Shown in pieces: positions 40,059 to 51,519 of a DNA stretch of 64,000 bases. Under the pieces are notes generated by a model, which was not told the DNA's origin, ran no database searches, and saw only the letters and a list, made by a program, of their open reading frames with translations. The DNA is from Chondrilla cf. caribensis (lineage: Eukaryota; Porifera; Demospongiae; Chondrillida; Chondrillidae): NCBI GenBank assembly GCA_964020155.1, contig OZ026556.1, forward strand, positions 3,137,501 to 3,201,500, in the 5' to 3' direction. A program made the translations under genes and the position numbers. Position 1 is the stretch's first letter, and each line of letters starts with the position of its first letter.

Positions 40059-43000
40059 CTATAACCTAGAATGAAAGTAGATCTCTTTCACTACTAGCTC
40101 TGGGGTGATGCTTGATATGGAAGAACATCCTATATACAGATAATTTGAATGAGCACGAACATCATGGACAGCCCAGCCCACAAATACATACATACATACG
40201 TAGGTATTTGTTAACCAATGAATAATGACCACACCCATCCAGGCACCACCTTGCATACACTACTAAAGGAATGAATTCTAATTGTGAACAGAAAAGGCTT
40301 AAAATGGTTTATTTTACATCTACAAAATCGATAAACATTTTTCCATGATAAAGGACAAATCCCGAACAATAAGAGCTCCATTGACTGGGTCAACGGGCGA
40401 TGGATTTGTGAACATAAACAACAACACAAATTCACATCAGAATTCACTCACATAAAAGACAAATATATATACCGTGTAAACCATCATATACATCAAGGTA
40501 TCCTCACCAGACAAAGTCATGGCTAATGAGAATTCATCCCTCATTATTTGCAGGACCTTTTCCACTCCTTCCTGACCCTAACACAGATGAATGCAAAAAA
40601 AACACATGTGAATTACACACATAGATGTATTGATAATATAACCATTACTACTGTAATAGCTTCTTAAGGGAGAGAGGAAGACCGGTAAACAATGCCTACA
40701 ACAGTTAACTGTTGCTCATTATAACACAGGTGACACCAGGTGACCAGCTGCATGAAAGGATCGCTGAAGATAGGTGATGTTGGAGAATTGTGATACTGTA
40801 TTACGCACACAAGTAATCATCAGTACGTAAATTTCACTTGACTTACATTATAAGCAAGTCCCCATAGAATTGGTCTGCCGATGAAAACAGCTTTGGCACC
40901 CAAAGCAAGTGCCTTAAGAACGTCACTACCTCGTCTCACTCCACCATCCAAGTACACCTCACATCTACCACACACGGCATCCACAACTTCCTTCAGGACT
41001 TCTATCTACACATCAATACACCAATGGCATCATACAAATCATATAAAATGTGCTGACTGCATTGGTAAGACTCACAGTGGCTGGCACACCATCCAGTTGA
41101 CGGGCTCCATGGTTGGAGACTAGTATTCCCTTCACACCTAGTTTCACAGCGATAAGTGCATCCTCTGCGGTAAGCACACCCTTCACTACTACTGGCATCG
41201 ACGTGATACTCATCAACCATGCTATGTCCTTCCAAGTAAGGGATTTGTCAGTAAGGCGTTGGGTGTAACGTTGCAGGGCGGATCCTGTACCTTCCTTTTG
41301 TCTTTCCTCAGTCAAGAGTGAATGAGTACTTTGGCTTTCAAAATTGGCGAGTGTCAAATGAGGGGGGAGATCAAAACCATAACGGTGATCATTCAGTCTT
41401 TTACCGACAACAGGTGTGTCGACTGTTACCGCTACAGCTTTATATCCAGCCCTTTCAGCCCTCCGAACTAAATTAGCTGTAATTGTTCTATCATTATAGA
41501 CATACAATTGGAACCAACGTAGTCCATCCCCTGATAGCCGAGCAACATCCTCAATGCTTATTGTGGACCAGGAACTGAGAGTCATGCAGGTTCCATGTTT
41601 AACACAAGCTGCCAAGAGGAGAGATGATTATTGATTACATAATGTCAGTACAATATCACATACGTAGTATGTTCTACACTCACCACTAGGAATAGCCACT
41701 ACACTTACCACTAGCAGTAGCCACTACACTCATCACTAGCAGTAGCCACAACACTCACCACTAGCAGTAGGCACTACACTCACCACCAGCAATAACATGA
41801 ATAGATATTCGACTAGGGCAGTTACATCACAAGTCATGTGACTAACACCCTAGGTACTGGATTGGAAATGGAAGTAAACAAGCCGCACTACTGTGAAGTA
41901 TATGAGCATATTAACAAGCCCAGTAATTATTTAGTGGATATTTGTAGGGAACTTTGATCCGTGTACTACTTCAAATTCCCACTTCATTTACAAGCTGATA
42001 GAGACTTTTTCTGCTCTTAGAATATGCCCGCAAAACTGCCAAACTCCAATGTATATACGCGTACATACTTTTATGTAGTATTTGGTGTATGTTCTGGTCG
42101 GCATCTTGATTTAGACATACATAGCTCAGAATGCTATAGTCAAGGGCACATACAAGTATTTAGACTATGCTATTGTGTGCTTCGATTAGCATTTGCTGCA
42201 TATTCATTTGAGTGACAGGTACAACAGTTAAGGGGTTTGTAATAAGGTTTTCCTCATTTCATGGGTATTAAAACCAGCGAGGACAAAACTACGCCTTGAT
42301 GGGCATGTAGGCCACTATGTGCTTCTTTCTATCAATGTTTCTCTTTCATAACCTTCAAAACACCTTTGTATTTGGTAAGGTTTTTGAACCACAAGTAGTG
42401 TTTTTTTAGTCATTTGTGACCAATAGACAACATATTTCGGGGTAATTAATTAGTCAACACAGCTCGGTTCCTACACAACAGTATAAATTCAATACTTTAT
42501 TTCCAATCCAGTACCTGCATGTTAGTCACATGACTTGTGACGTAAACGCTAGTCAAATATCTATGGCAATAGCCACTACACTCACCACTAGCAGTAGCCA
42601 CAACACTTACCACTAGCAGTAGCCACAACACTCACCACTAGCAGTAGCCACTACACTCACCACTAGCAGTAGCCACTTCTCCATCAGGGTGTGCCATCCG
42701 ATGCATAGCTGTAGGCGCGACACACACAGGGAAACTGATTCTCTCTCCAAGGATACTAGTAGCAGTATCTATCTTGGATACATCTCTGAGGAATCGTGGT
42801 CTGAATCTGTACCTGTACACAACGAAAACAGTACAGTATCAATACATTTAGGATACACATCACATGGGAGATCGAGTGTTAATTCAAGTGTTCGATTTGT
42901 GCCTGGAAATAAAGATTAATCCTGCAAAGTCACTGAAGTGAAGGTGATCTGCCCTATACGTATGCCCCAGGCCCAGCGACTAACTGTTGGCAACATTGAA

Positions 43001-43156
43001 CAACTATCATGTTAACATTACTAACCGCTTGAAAGCCTCCACGTTGTCCTTAAGGGTTTGCTCTTCGTCTGCTCCGGAGGCATAATAGTTGTAAGCGTTT
43101 CTGTCCAGTTTCTGTTTTGCGAGCTCAGCTATGTCATCGATACATACTGGTTCCAT
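40059..43156 (-). CDS. HAO1: Peroxisomal 2-hydroxyacid (glycolate) oxidase, copy 2
   Basis: Six exons join in frame to 371 residues: 43156-43026, 42812-42661, 41608-41076, 41005-40847, 40577-40508 and 40129-40059. All intron phases match copies 1 and 3. Active-site positions are present: [10 protein letters not shown] (Tyr), FQLYVYNDR (Tyr), VDTPVVG (Asp), VVVKG (Lys) and [10 protein letters not shown] (His/Arg). The protein ends in SRL, a PTS1 signal. Exon 4 and the second half of exon 3 are nearly identical at nucleotide level to copy 3, whereas the middle of exon 3 (around [13 protein letters not shown]) differs. Intron 2 carries a splice-donor minisatellite interrupted by a 771-bp foldback element. 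Role by family: oxidation of glycolate or longer 2-hydroxyacids in peroxisomes. Confidence 0.95.
41686..41794 (-). repeat. 25-bp splice-donor minisatellite, distal part, intron 2 of oxidase 2
   Basis: Five degenerate units of 25 bp (plus strand CACTAGCAGTAGCCACAAC then ACTCAC). Each repeats the end of exon 2 plus its GTGAGT donor. The array resumes at 42566 after the inserted element. Confidence 0.85.
41795..42565. mobile_element. Non-autonomous foldback DNA element (771 bp) with ~70-bp terminal inverted repeats
   Basis: The ends are inverted copies over ~70 bp: left arm 41795-41868 and right arm ~42499-42565, sharing AGATATT(C/T)GACTAG, TCACAAGTCATGTGACTAAC and GGTACTGGATTGGAAA. GCAATA immediately flanks both ends (41789-41794 and 42566-42571), consistent with a 6-bp target duplication. 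The orthologous intron of oxidase 3 lacks the element, so it is an insertion. No transposase ORF is present. The superfamily is unknown. Confidence 0.85.
42566..42686 (-). repeat. 25-bp splice-donor minisatellite, proximal part, intron 2 of oxidase 2
   Basis: About four units. The last is the real exon 2 end and donor at 42661. Each unit on the minus strand reads as exon end GCTACTGCTAGTG followed by GTGAGTG or a one-base variant. Confidence 0.85.
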
Positions 43157-43189
43157 TGTTGAGTCCTACATGCAGTGAGCCGATCGAAG

Positions 43190-43213
43190 CATAGACACTC
43201 TAAACTACGTAAC
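43190..43213. repeat. 24-bp insertion of the CATAGACACTCTA family with 5-bp target duplication
   Basis: Relative to the same region of oxidase 3 (near 47455), oxidase 2 has 24 extra bases starting CATAGACACTCTAAACTACG, flanked by CGAAG on both sides (43185-43189 and 43214-43218); copy 3 has CGAAG once. Confidence 0.8.
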
Positions 43214-43330
43214 CGAAGTTTGTCTATGGTTTGCCATTCCAAAATGAAAGGTTCCAAATGAAACTGGAACCTTTTCACATTGTCCTGATTTAATTAACTG
43301 ATACCCTGCAGTCGTTTTGTTTGAATAATA

Positions 43331-44342
43331 ATGTTAACTGGATTGAATCCTGAACCTTGTTCAAGTGGGGCCTAACAGCTGCTGGAGCCAGCTTAATGTT
43401 GAAATTAATAATTGAGCAATAACAAAACTACACACATTTTCCAGAGAAAGGGGTAAAATTTCCAAACAGGGACAAATTTTAATTTTGATACATGTACAAC
43501 ACTTACTCTTTTGCAGCCTAATGTGTAAAGGTAGGTTTATTCTAGTTGACGAATTTCCTTCACTTTTAGGTACGTATTTAGTACATACCTGTATTAAAGA
43601 CCACCTCTACACTTATCCCACCTGTCCTGAGTGACCATTATTAAACTATCCAATATGCCACCTCAAAAAAAGTCTTTGGAGACCACCTTTTCCTGGGCCT
43701 TGTGTGGTCTTCATATACAGGTATCATGTGTAGTTCTACCCTTAGTAATGTGTTATCCCATGTAACATTACCATTTTCATTATGAGGGCTAGACCTCCTT
43801 ATATTAGTGATGACACCACCACAGCAATGGAACTTTAGTAAATAGTCCACTTTTAATTAGTAATCGGACCACTTTTGGACCACCTTAGTAAAGGGACCTT
43901 CTCAGTAATGAGACCACCCCAGTAATGAACCCCCATGTAATAAGACCACTTTGGTGGTACTGTTCAAATATTACAGTTTCTCACTTCCTGGATCGCTTCC
44001 ATATTGCATCCACTCTGACTGGTCCCATGTGATGTTTTACTGTGTACAATCATGGTCTCTGTACATATTGATCTGTATAGTGAATATACTAATGTGTAAT
44101 AATATGTATGCATTGCATGTGTTGGTAGAAATTCTGGGTGTCATGGTAACGGTTCCCCAGGTTAAATAAGATACCCTGATACCCTGAATATGAAAGTGAA
44201 ATTACTGTACATATACACAATTAATATGTGTACACCCCAAGTACGTATGTGTTCATTCTACAGTGGTAATGAAAGACTGGCATCACTTGGTGCTATCATT
44301 GGATTTGTTGTGATGATGTCTTTGGATGTTGGTCTCGGATGA
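43331..44342 (+). pseudogene. SLC39A11: Decayed ZIP11 (SLC39A11) copy: broken first exon plus intact last exon
   Basis: At 43331 the sequence repeats the start of the ZIP11 first exon (MLTGLNP, then WGLTAAGA), but an internal deletion destroys the frame. Exons 2-8 are missing. From ~43530 to ~44510 it parallels the 3' end of ZIP11 (~50000-50870). The last exon is still open at 44264-44342 ([20 protein letters not shown] with a Gly-to-Glu change before it). A short remnant near 43430-43500 resembles ZIP11 intron 5. Position and orientation next to oxidase 2 mirror those of ZIP11 next to oxidase 3, so it is a remnant of the duplicated unit. Confidence 0.88.
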
Positions 44343-44513
44343 CCAAATTACAAACAAGATCTAGTCGTATTCTAAAATTATATGTTATAAATTCATTGAC
44401 TTGAATATGGTCACTTCTAAAAATTAAGTATTTCTTTTTTTTTCTCTGACATTTTGTGTCCTGCAGATTGCATGATAGTCCATGCACAGTTAGGTTTCCC
44501 ACATTCAAATATG

Positions 44514-44910
44514 GATGGTGGACTGAGACATGGTAGTGACGTTCAAGGCACTTGCTTTGGGTGCCAAAGCTGTTTTCATTGGCAGACCCGTCATGTGGGG
44601 ACTTGCATATAATGTGAGTTGCTGATTGGCAGCATATACTGCAATGAAGTTAACATGTTTATGCAATGTACTACCAAAATTATCAATAGAAGCAGCATTG
44701 TTGAAGGAAGCTCATTTCTATTTCAAATTTGAAATTTTATTTTATAATCGCATGTCATGCATGCAATTGTCCATTTACTATAATTTGATTTAATTTATTT
44801 ATACTATTGATCGAATTGTAACATGATAATTTTATGCATGAATTTGCATGTATAATGCAACAATACACATTTCACATGCACTCCCATATAGATCCATCCG
44901 AATGACATGT
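44514..44910 (+). pseudogene. Truncated oxidase fragment (exon 4 remnant and 3' end)
   Basis: 44514-44613 matches the second half of exon 4 of oxidase 1, including [18 protein letters not shown], with a 2-bp deletion (CTTAAGG to CAAGG) that breaks the frame. The following intron start is also conserved (GTGAGTTGCTGATTGGCAGC). Exon 5 is absent; part of the last exon (~44697-44735) and its 3' flank to ~44910 follow. It lies on the same strand as oxidase 1 and starts abruptly at the end of the ZIP11-like segment, marking the duplication breakpoint. Confidence 0.88.
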
Positions 44911-45321
44911 ACGTATACCCAAAGCCTTTGGCATGGGTATAGAGTGTTCAGACAGGGACTGCCCCTTCATACCACCCTCCAATCATTGTCAGAAGCCAAG
45001 CCAGCCAAAAATAATGCATGTCCACAGAATAATATAATGTAATTTGTGCACTCCAATAATGTACAAGGTATAAAAAACAATGTGTAAAACATAGACCTGC
45101 AAGTCACTGTCTGTACAGAGCATTAATAAATGAATGTAATATGCACCCGAGTGGGGATAGGTAACCTCAATATTAGCAGTTGTGATCATCATGTGGAGAT
45201 AATCGATAATTCAAGTAACAGTCAACTCTTATTATCAAGGTAGCACTCAGCTCAGCTCCAAATATGATAGGCGTGTTATAACGACAATGATCAATGATCT
45301 GATATAAAATGTCCATCTAGA
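44911..45321. other. Intergenic region; repeated counterpart of the sequence between oxidases 1 and 2
   Basis: 44920-45000 matches ~39205-39300 (GACAGGGACTGCCCCTTCAT and ACCACCCTCCAAT), and 45010-45130 matches ~39840-39975. No gene. Confidence 0.6.
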
Positions 45322-47439
45322 CTATAACCTAGAATGAAAGTAGTTCTCTTTCACTACTAGCTCTGGGGTGATGCTTGATATGGAAGAACACCCTACAGAT
45401 AATTTGGATTAGCAATTCACATCAGTATCCATGTACATAAAAGGCAAACATACACAGTGTAAACCATCATATACATCAAGGTATCCTCACCAGACAATGT
45501 CATGGCTAATGAGAATTCATCCCTCATCATTTGCAGGACCTTTTCCACTCCTTCCTGACCCTAACACAGATGAATGCAAAATTAACCACCTGTGAATTAC
45601 AGAGATGTATCCATACTTACTGTATAACCATTACTACTGTAATAGCTTCTTAAGGGAGAGAGGAAGACTGGTAAACAATGCCTACAACAGTTAACTGTTG
45701 CTCATTATAACACAGGTGACACCAGGTGACCAGCTGCATGAAACGATCACTGAAGATAGGTGATGTTGGAGAATTGTGATACTGTATTACGCACACAAGT
45801 AATCATCAGTACGTTAATTTCACTTAACTCACATTATAAGCAAGTCCCCATAGAATTGGTCTGCCGATGAAAACAGCTTTGGCACCCAAAGCAAGTGCCT
45901 TAAGAACGTCACTACCTCGTCTCACTCCACCATCCAAGTACACCTCACATCTACCACACACGGCATCCACAACTTCCTTCAGGACTTCTATCTACACATC
46001 AATACACCAATGGCATCATACAAATCATATAAAATGTGCTGACTGCATTGGTAAGACTCACAGTGGCTGGCACACCATCCAGTTGACGGGCTCCATGGTT
46101 GGAGACTAGTATTCCCTTCACACCTAGTTTCACAGCGATAAGTGCATCCTCTGCGGTAAGCACACCCTTCACTACTACTGGCATCAACGTGATACTCATC
46201 AACCATGCTATGTCCTTCCAAGTAAGGGATTTGTCAGTAAGGCGTTGGGTGTAACGTTGCAGGGCGGATCCCCAACCTGCCTTTTGTACCTCCTCAGTCA
46301 AGAGTGAATGGGTACTTTGGCTTTCAAAACTGGCAATTGTCAAATGAGGGGGAAGATCAAATCCATAGCGGTATTCATTGAGTTTTTTTCTGACAACAGG
46401 TGTGTCGACTGTTACCGCTACAGCTTTATATCCAGCCCTTTCAGCCCTCCGAACTAAATTAGCTGTAATTGTTCTATCATTATAGACGTACAATTGGAAC
46501 CATCGTAGTCCATCCCCTGATAGCCGAGCAACATCCTCAATGCTTATTGTGGACCAGGAACTGAGAGTCATGCAGGTTCCATGTTTAACACAAGCTGCCA
46601 AGAGGAGAGATGATTATTGATTACATAACGTCAGTACAATATCACATACGTAGTATGTTCTACACTAACCACTAGGAATAGCCACTACACTCACCACTAG
46701 CAGCAGTCAATACACTCACCACTAGCAGTAGGCACAACACTCACCACTAGCAGTAGCCACAACACTCACCACTAGCAGTAGCCACAACACTCACCACTAG
46801 CAGTAGCCACAACACTCACCACTAGCAGTAGGCACAACACTCAACACTAGCAGTAGCCACAACACTCACCACTAGCAGTAGCCACAACACTCACCACTAG
46901 CAGTAGCCACTACACTCACCACTAGCAGTAGCCACTACACTCACCACTAGCAGTAGCCACTTCTCCATCAGGGTGTGCCATCCGATGCATAGCTGTAGGC
47001 GCGACACACACAGGGAAACTGATTCTCTCTCCAAGGATACTAGTAGCAGTATCTATCTTGGATACATCTCTGAGGAATCGTGGTCTGAATCTGTACCTGT
47101 ACACAACGAAAACAGTACAGTATCAATACATTTAGGATACACATCACATGGGAGATCGAGTGTTAATTCAAGTGTTCGATTTGTGCCTGGAAATAAAGAT
47201 TAAACCTGCAAAGTCACTGAAGTGAAGGTGATCTGCCCTATACGTATGCCCCGGCCCAGCGACTAACTGTTGGCAACATTCAACAACTATCATGTTAACA
47301 TTACCAACCGCTTGAAAGCCTCCACGTTGTCCTTAAGGGTTTGCTCTTCGTCTGCTCCGGAGGCATAATAGTTGTAAGCGTTTCTGTCCAGTTTCTGTCT
47401 TGCGAGCTCAGCTATGTCATCGATACATACTAGTTCCAT
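45322..47439 (-). CDS. HAO1: Peroxisomal 2-hydroxyacid (glycolate) oxidase, copy 3
   Basis: Six exons join in frame to 371 residues: 47439-47309, 47096-46945, 46594-46062, 45991-45833, 45560-45491 and 45392-45322. The active-site set is the same as in copy 2 ([30 protein letters not shown]), with a PTS1 SRL C-terminus. The sequence differs from copy 2 mainly in the middle of exon 3 ([13 protein letters not shown] and the variable loop QKAGWGS). That loop is next to the substrate access region in the family, so substrate preference may differ (inference). Only 142 bp separate its start codon from that of ZIP11, which is transcribed in the opposite direction. Intron 2 contains the expanded donor minisatellite. 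Confidence 0.95.
46668..46969 (-). repeat. 25-bp splice-donor minisatellite, intron 2 of oxidase 3 (~12 units)
   Basis: Twelve units at 25-bp spacing (for example TCACCACTAG at 46741, 46766 and 46791). The last is the authentic end of exon 2. On the minus strand most units read GGCTACTGCTAGTG followed by GTGAGTG, so the array offers a series of near-identical 5' splice sites. Oxidase 1 lacks it. Confidence 0.92.
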
Positions 47440-47581
47440 TGCAGTGAGCCGCTCGAAGTTTGTCTATGGTTTGCCATTCCAAAATGAAAATTCCAAATGA
47501 AACTGGAACCCTTTCGCATTGTCCTGATATCACAGATTACAAAGGAAATACCTGATACCCTGTAGTCGTTTTGTTTGTATA
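47440..47581. promoter_or_regulatory. Short divergent intergenic region (oxidase 3 and ZIP11)
   Basis: 142 bp separate the two start codons. The equivalent region between oxidase 2 and the ZIP11 remnant is conserved (GTTTGTCTATGGTTTGCCAT, then GAAACTGGAACC), apart from small indels. A shared bidirectional promoter is inferred. Confidence 0.55.
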
Positions 47582-50500
47582 ATGTTAACTGGATTGAATC
47601 CTGTAATCCAGTCTTTACTAGGCACCCTATTCACGTGGGGCCTAACAGCTGCTGGAGCTGGCTTAGTATTCGTATGGAGCGGAGGAAAGGTAGCCACCCT
47701 AGGCCTACGATGTTCAAGTTTGTGTAATCATTCGTGTATTATTACGTTAACGATGTCTAACAACTGGACTACATATGATTGAGAACGCCAGTATCTGCAC
47801 TTCACATCGGTATCGACCATATGGACATGTGTAGTAACCCCTCTTCGTCCCTATAGAGAAAAGTGTTAGATGCTAGCTTGGGGTTTGCAGCCGGAGTGAG
47901 TCTCTCAGATGTATACTGTCATTGTTGTGGCCAAGGTACACAAAGGGTTGTGTTTTTCCTCCCTAGGTGATGTTAGCTGCATCGTATTGGTCTCTGCTGG
48001 CTCCTGCCATTGAAATGGCCACAGAATCTGGTTTATATCAGTCATTTGAATTCGTACCAGTCAGTATAGGATTTGTGCTAGGAGCAGCATTTGTGTACTT
48101 AGCGGATATTCTCATGCCGTATCTGGTATGTACATACATGAACTGGATTTAACGTAGCGAGAAGCATTCATTTTGTGTTGTTTTGTTGTATTTCTTGTGT
48201 GACTGTAGGGAGTGGATGCAAACAACATGTTGACTGTTGTTGGTAATATTGAAAACAGTGACCGTACACCAAGCAGTACTCATGTACAAGATAGAGTAAG
48301 CAGGGTCACCTGTATGTACACACAGCATGTCCTTGACACAAGGTTCTGTGTGCTTTACACTTGTTTTGCATTTGTGTAGGTGACAGGAGTGTCTGATTCC
48401 GGAGACAGCTCGGTAAGACCGAGGTTCACACGTCACTCTTCCGGCGAGTCGCAGATGACAGAAGACACACAGAAAGAAACATTTCAAATGGAAAAAGCGC
48501 AGGTTACAAGTTGGAGAAGAATTCTGTTGCTGATTATAGCCATCACCGTCCATAACATTCCGGAAGGTTTGGCAGTTGGTGTTGGGTTTGGAGCTATCGG
48601 GAGGTCATCCACGGCAACCTTTGAAAGTGCAAGGTATGTGTTACCTATAGCTAATGTCTCATGGATACATCGTCTGGATTTCTTTCAGGGAAGATGTGGA
48701 GAGGGGGTGAAAATGAGGTTACAAACAGGAGGAGGAACACAAATAATTCAGTATTAACAATACTGCAGACATTTTCCAGGGAAGGAGGCAAAATTTTCAA
48801 CAGGGGCAGAATGTTTCTAAGGGGTGGTGAATGCTCCCTTCCCCTCCCCTTGAAGGAACCCCAGCTGACAAAATATTGTGTGCATGTAAAAATTAGAATT
48901 ACTACTCAATTTTTAGGGCTAGCTTGTTGTATGGCATGGTGCTTATTGGTGTACCTGTAACCTTGTAGAAACCTAGCAATTGGGATTGGAATTCAGAACT
49001 TCCCCGAAGGACTAGCAGTTAGTTTACCACTAAGAGCGGCCGGGATGTCAGTTTGGAAGAGCTTCTGGTACATTTTTAATTCTCGTTGTACATTTGTCAT
49101 TGTTTGTTTCGGGATACTATTATTTGTACACTGTATGTATTCATTTAACATGAACATAGGTATGGACAACTTAGTGGCATGGTGGAGCCATTGTCTGGTC
49201 TAATTGGAGCAGTTGCTGTTGTTGTAAGTTTAATGTGTATGATGATACGAGATTTATTTGTCCGAATGTGTGAAAGCTTATATTCACACATTAAAAATTT
49301 GTTCAGCTAAATATGTGGTAGAAACATTACTAAAAGCTTTCTTAGTCTAATATTGAACACATTTACGACACACAGTGTACCAGCTTACTAATTGACAAAA
49401 TTAATGTTATATATGCATACTCATGGTAATGTTGCTCATCTGACTTCATGTTAGTGTGTTCAAGGTATGCACACATGTACTCACGTTCTTTGTTGGTTTT
49501 CCATGGTTGTGTTCAACATTACCTCCATAATATGCATGTAATACAGTGGACCCTCTTTATGAAGGACGCATTGGGACCAGCTTATTTGTCCACTGTAGAG
49601 AGGTTGTCCACTCTTCAGAGGTGTGAAATGTATTTGCACTATAGGAAAGCCCACGGTGTAAAGAGTGTCCTTTGTAGGGAGGTAATTTCTATTGTGTCAT
49701 TCAATAGAGGTGCCACCTTGTGTGTGGATCTAGAGTGTAGAATAGTACAATCAGCTATGGTACTTGTGATCTTCTGCAGGTAGCAGAGCCTCTCCTGCCA
49801 TATGCTTTAGCATTTGCAGCTGGAGCAATGGTCTACGTTGTGATAGATGATATCGTACCAGAAGCTAACTCATGGTCAGTGGTGTTAGGCACTGTTATGT
49901 GTTATTCAGCACTGGAATAGCTGAGACATACTGATACAATACTGTATCCTTTAGAAGCGTAATGTTTAAAAGTTAGTTCATTGTAGTTGACACCTTTCCT
50001 TTACATTTAATACAAGGGGGACGTGTATTTAAGACCACCTCTACACTTATCCCACCTGTCCTGAGTGACCCTTATTGAACCATCCATTATGCCACCTCAA
50101 GGAAGTCTTTGGTGACCACCTTTTCCTGGGCCTTGTGTGGTCTTCATATACAGGTATCATTGTACTTCTACCCTTAGTAATGCGACAACCCATCTAACAT
50201 TATCACTTTCGTTGTGAGACCTTAGTGATGGCACCACCACAGGAATAAGGGACCAACTCTGTAACAAGACCATTCATGCAATGGTACTTCAGTAATTAGT
50301 CCACTTTAATAATGGGACCACCTCAGTAATTGGACCATGGGATCTCACAGTAATGACCCACCTCAAAAGTGAACCACCCACGTGATAAGACCACTTTGGT
50401 GATACTGTTCAACTGTTACAGTCTCTCAATTCCTGGATCACTTCACAATTGAGCCACTCTGACGGTCTCATATGATGTTCTACTGTGTATAATCATGGTC

Positions 50501-50713
50501 TCTGTACATTGATCAGTATAGTGAATATACTAAATGTGCGATAATATGTATGTGTTGCATGTGTTGGTAGAAATACGAATGGAATAATACACAATTAAAT
50601 GTACACCCTAAGTACGTATGTGTACATTCTACAGTGGTAATGGAAGACTGGCATCACTTGGTGCTATCATTGGATTTGTTGTGATGATGTCTTTGGATGT
50701 TGGTCTCGGATGA
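47582..50713 (+). CDS. SLC39A11: Zinc transporter ZIP11 (SLC39A11)
   Basis: Nine exons join in frame to 327 residues: 47582-47689, 47857-47895, 47967-48125, 48209-48295, 48380-48633, 48969-49067, 49160-49223, 49780-49874 and 50635-50713. ZIP-family metal transporter, moving zinc into the cytosol from outside or from an organelle. The N-terminus [20 protein letters not shown], the segment [18 protein letters not shown] and the C-terminus [12 protein letters not shown] are typical of the ZIP11 subfamily. The metal-site motifs are [10 protein letters not shown] (exon 5) and [10 protein letters not shown] (exon 6), followed by the helix [19 protein letters not shown]. The variable cytoplasmic loop (exons 4-5) is polar and Ser/Thr-rich. 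Length is close to the human protein (~340). Intron 7 has a degenerate repeat (GTCCACTGTAGAGAGGTTGT) and intron 8 a PuGACCAC-rich repeat; the latter is also present next to the pseudogene. Confidence 0.96.
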
Positions 50714-51519
50714 CCAAATTGCAAAAAAGATCTAGACGTATTCTAAAATTATATATTACAAATTCATTGACTTCAAAATGGTTCACTTTTAAAGCTTAAG
50801 TATTTCTTTTTTCTTCTCTGAGATTTTATGTCCTGCAGATTGCATGATAGTCCATAGCTAGGTTTCCCACATTCATATTGTCATAACTTGCTATACTATT
50901 ATAATCATAGTAATACAACATCATTTATATAATTTTTTTAATGATGAGTGTGATAATTCACACCAATATTAATGATGATGAAATAATATTTATACTGTAT
51001 CATCATGTTGCCCATATAGATGTACATGTGTACAAGTGTATGTATATGCATAATATATGTGTGAAATAAATAATATTAGATGATCAGGAGTAATTAAGCA
51101 ATATAGTATAATATATACCTATATACAATATTTTACAATATCTATTATATATATTATAATTAAGTTATTATCATACAATAGTATTGTGTTGTATTAAAAG
51201 TTACCAATAATAATATAAAAACATGCATCAGCAAATTCAGTTTGGAGATCAACACTATACATATACTATACTGAAAGGCATGCAGCAAATTTCTGTTGGA
51301 CACCTGGGCAGGCCCTATTCTACAACCATTCCCTCTGTACAAGGCCCATTCACCAAACAATAACAATCAGGCAATCCAATTGTACAATTAGACAGCAATA
51401 TCAAACACCTCCAATGACACAATACCACTGCACAACCACGTAGGCATGTTAAAATGATTGGGTAATCCTAGGCCTGGTGCAAATTATTATTATAAAATTT
51501 AATCAATAATCACCATCAA
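50714..51519. other. Convergent intergenic region (ZIP11 and EXOSC4)
   Basis: 3' flanks of two genes facing each other. AT-rich and without a recognisable gene or element. The first ~160 bp are also present downstream of the ZIP11 pseudogene (44343-44510). Confidence 0.6.

Noticed and set aside
47967..48152. Separate small gene starting at VMLAASYW
   Set aside because: It is exon 3 of ZIP11, with good splice sites on both sides.
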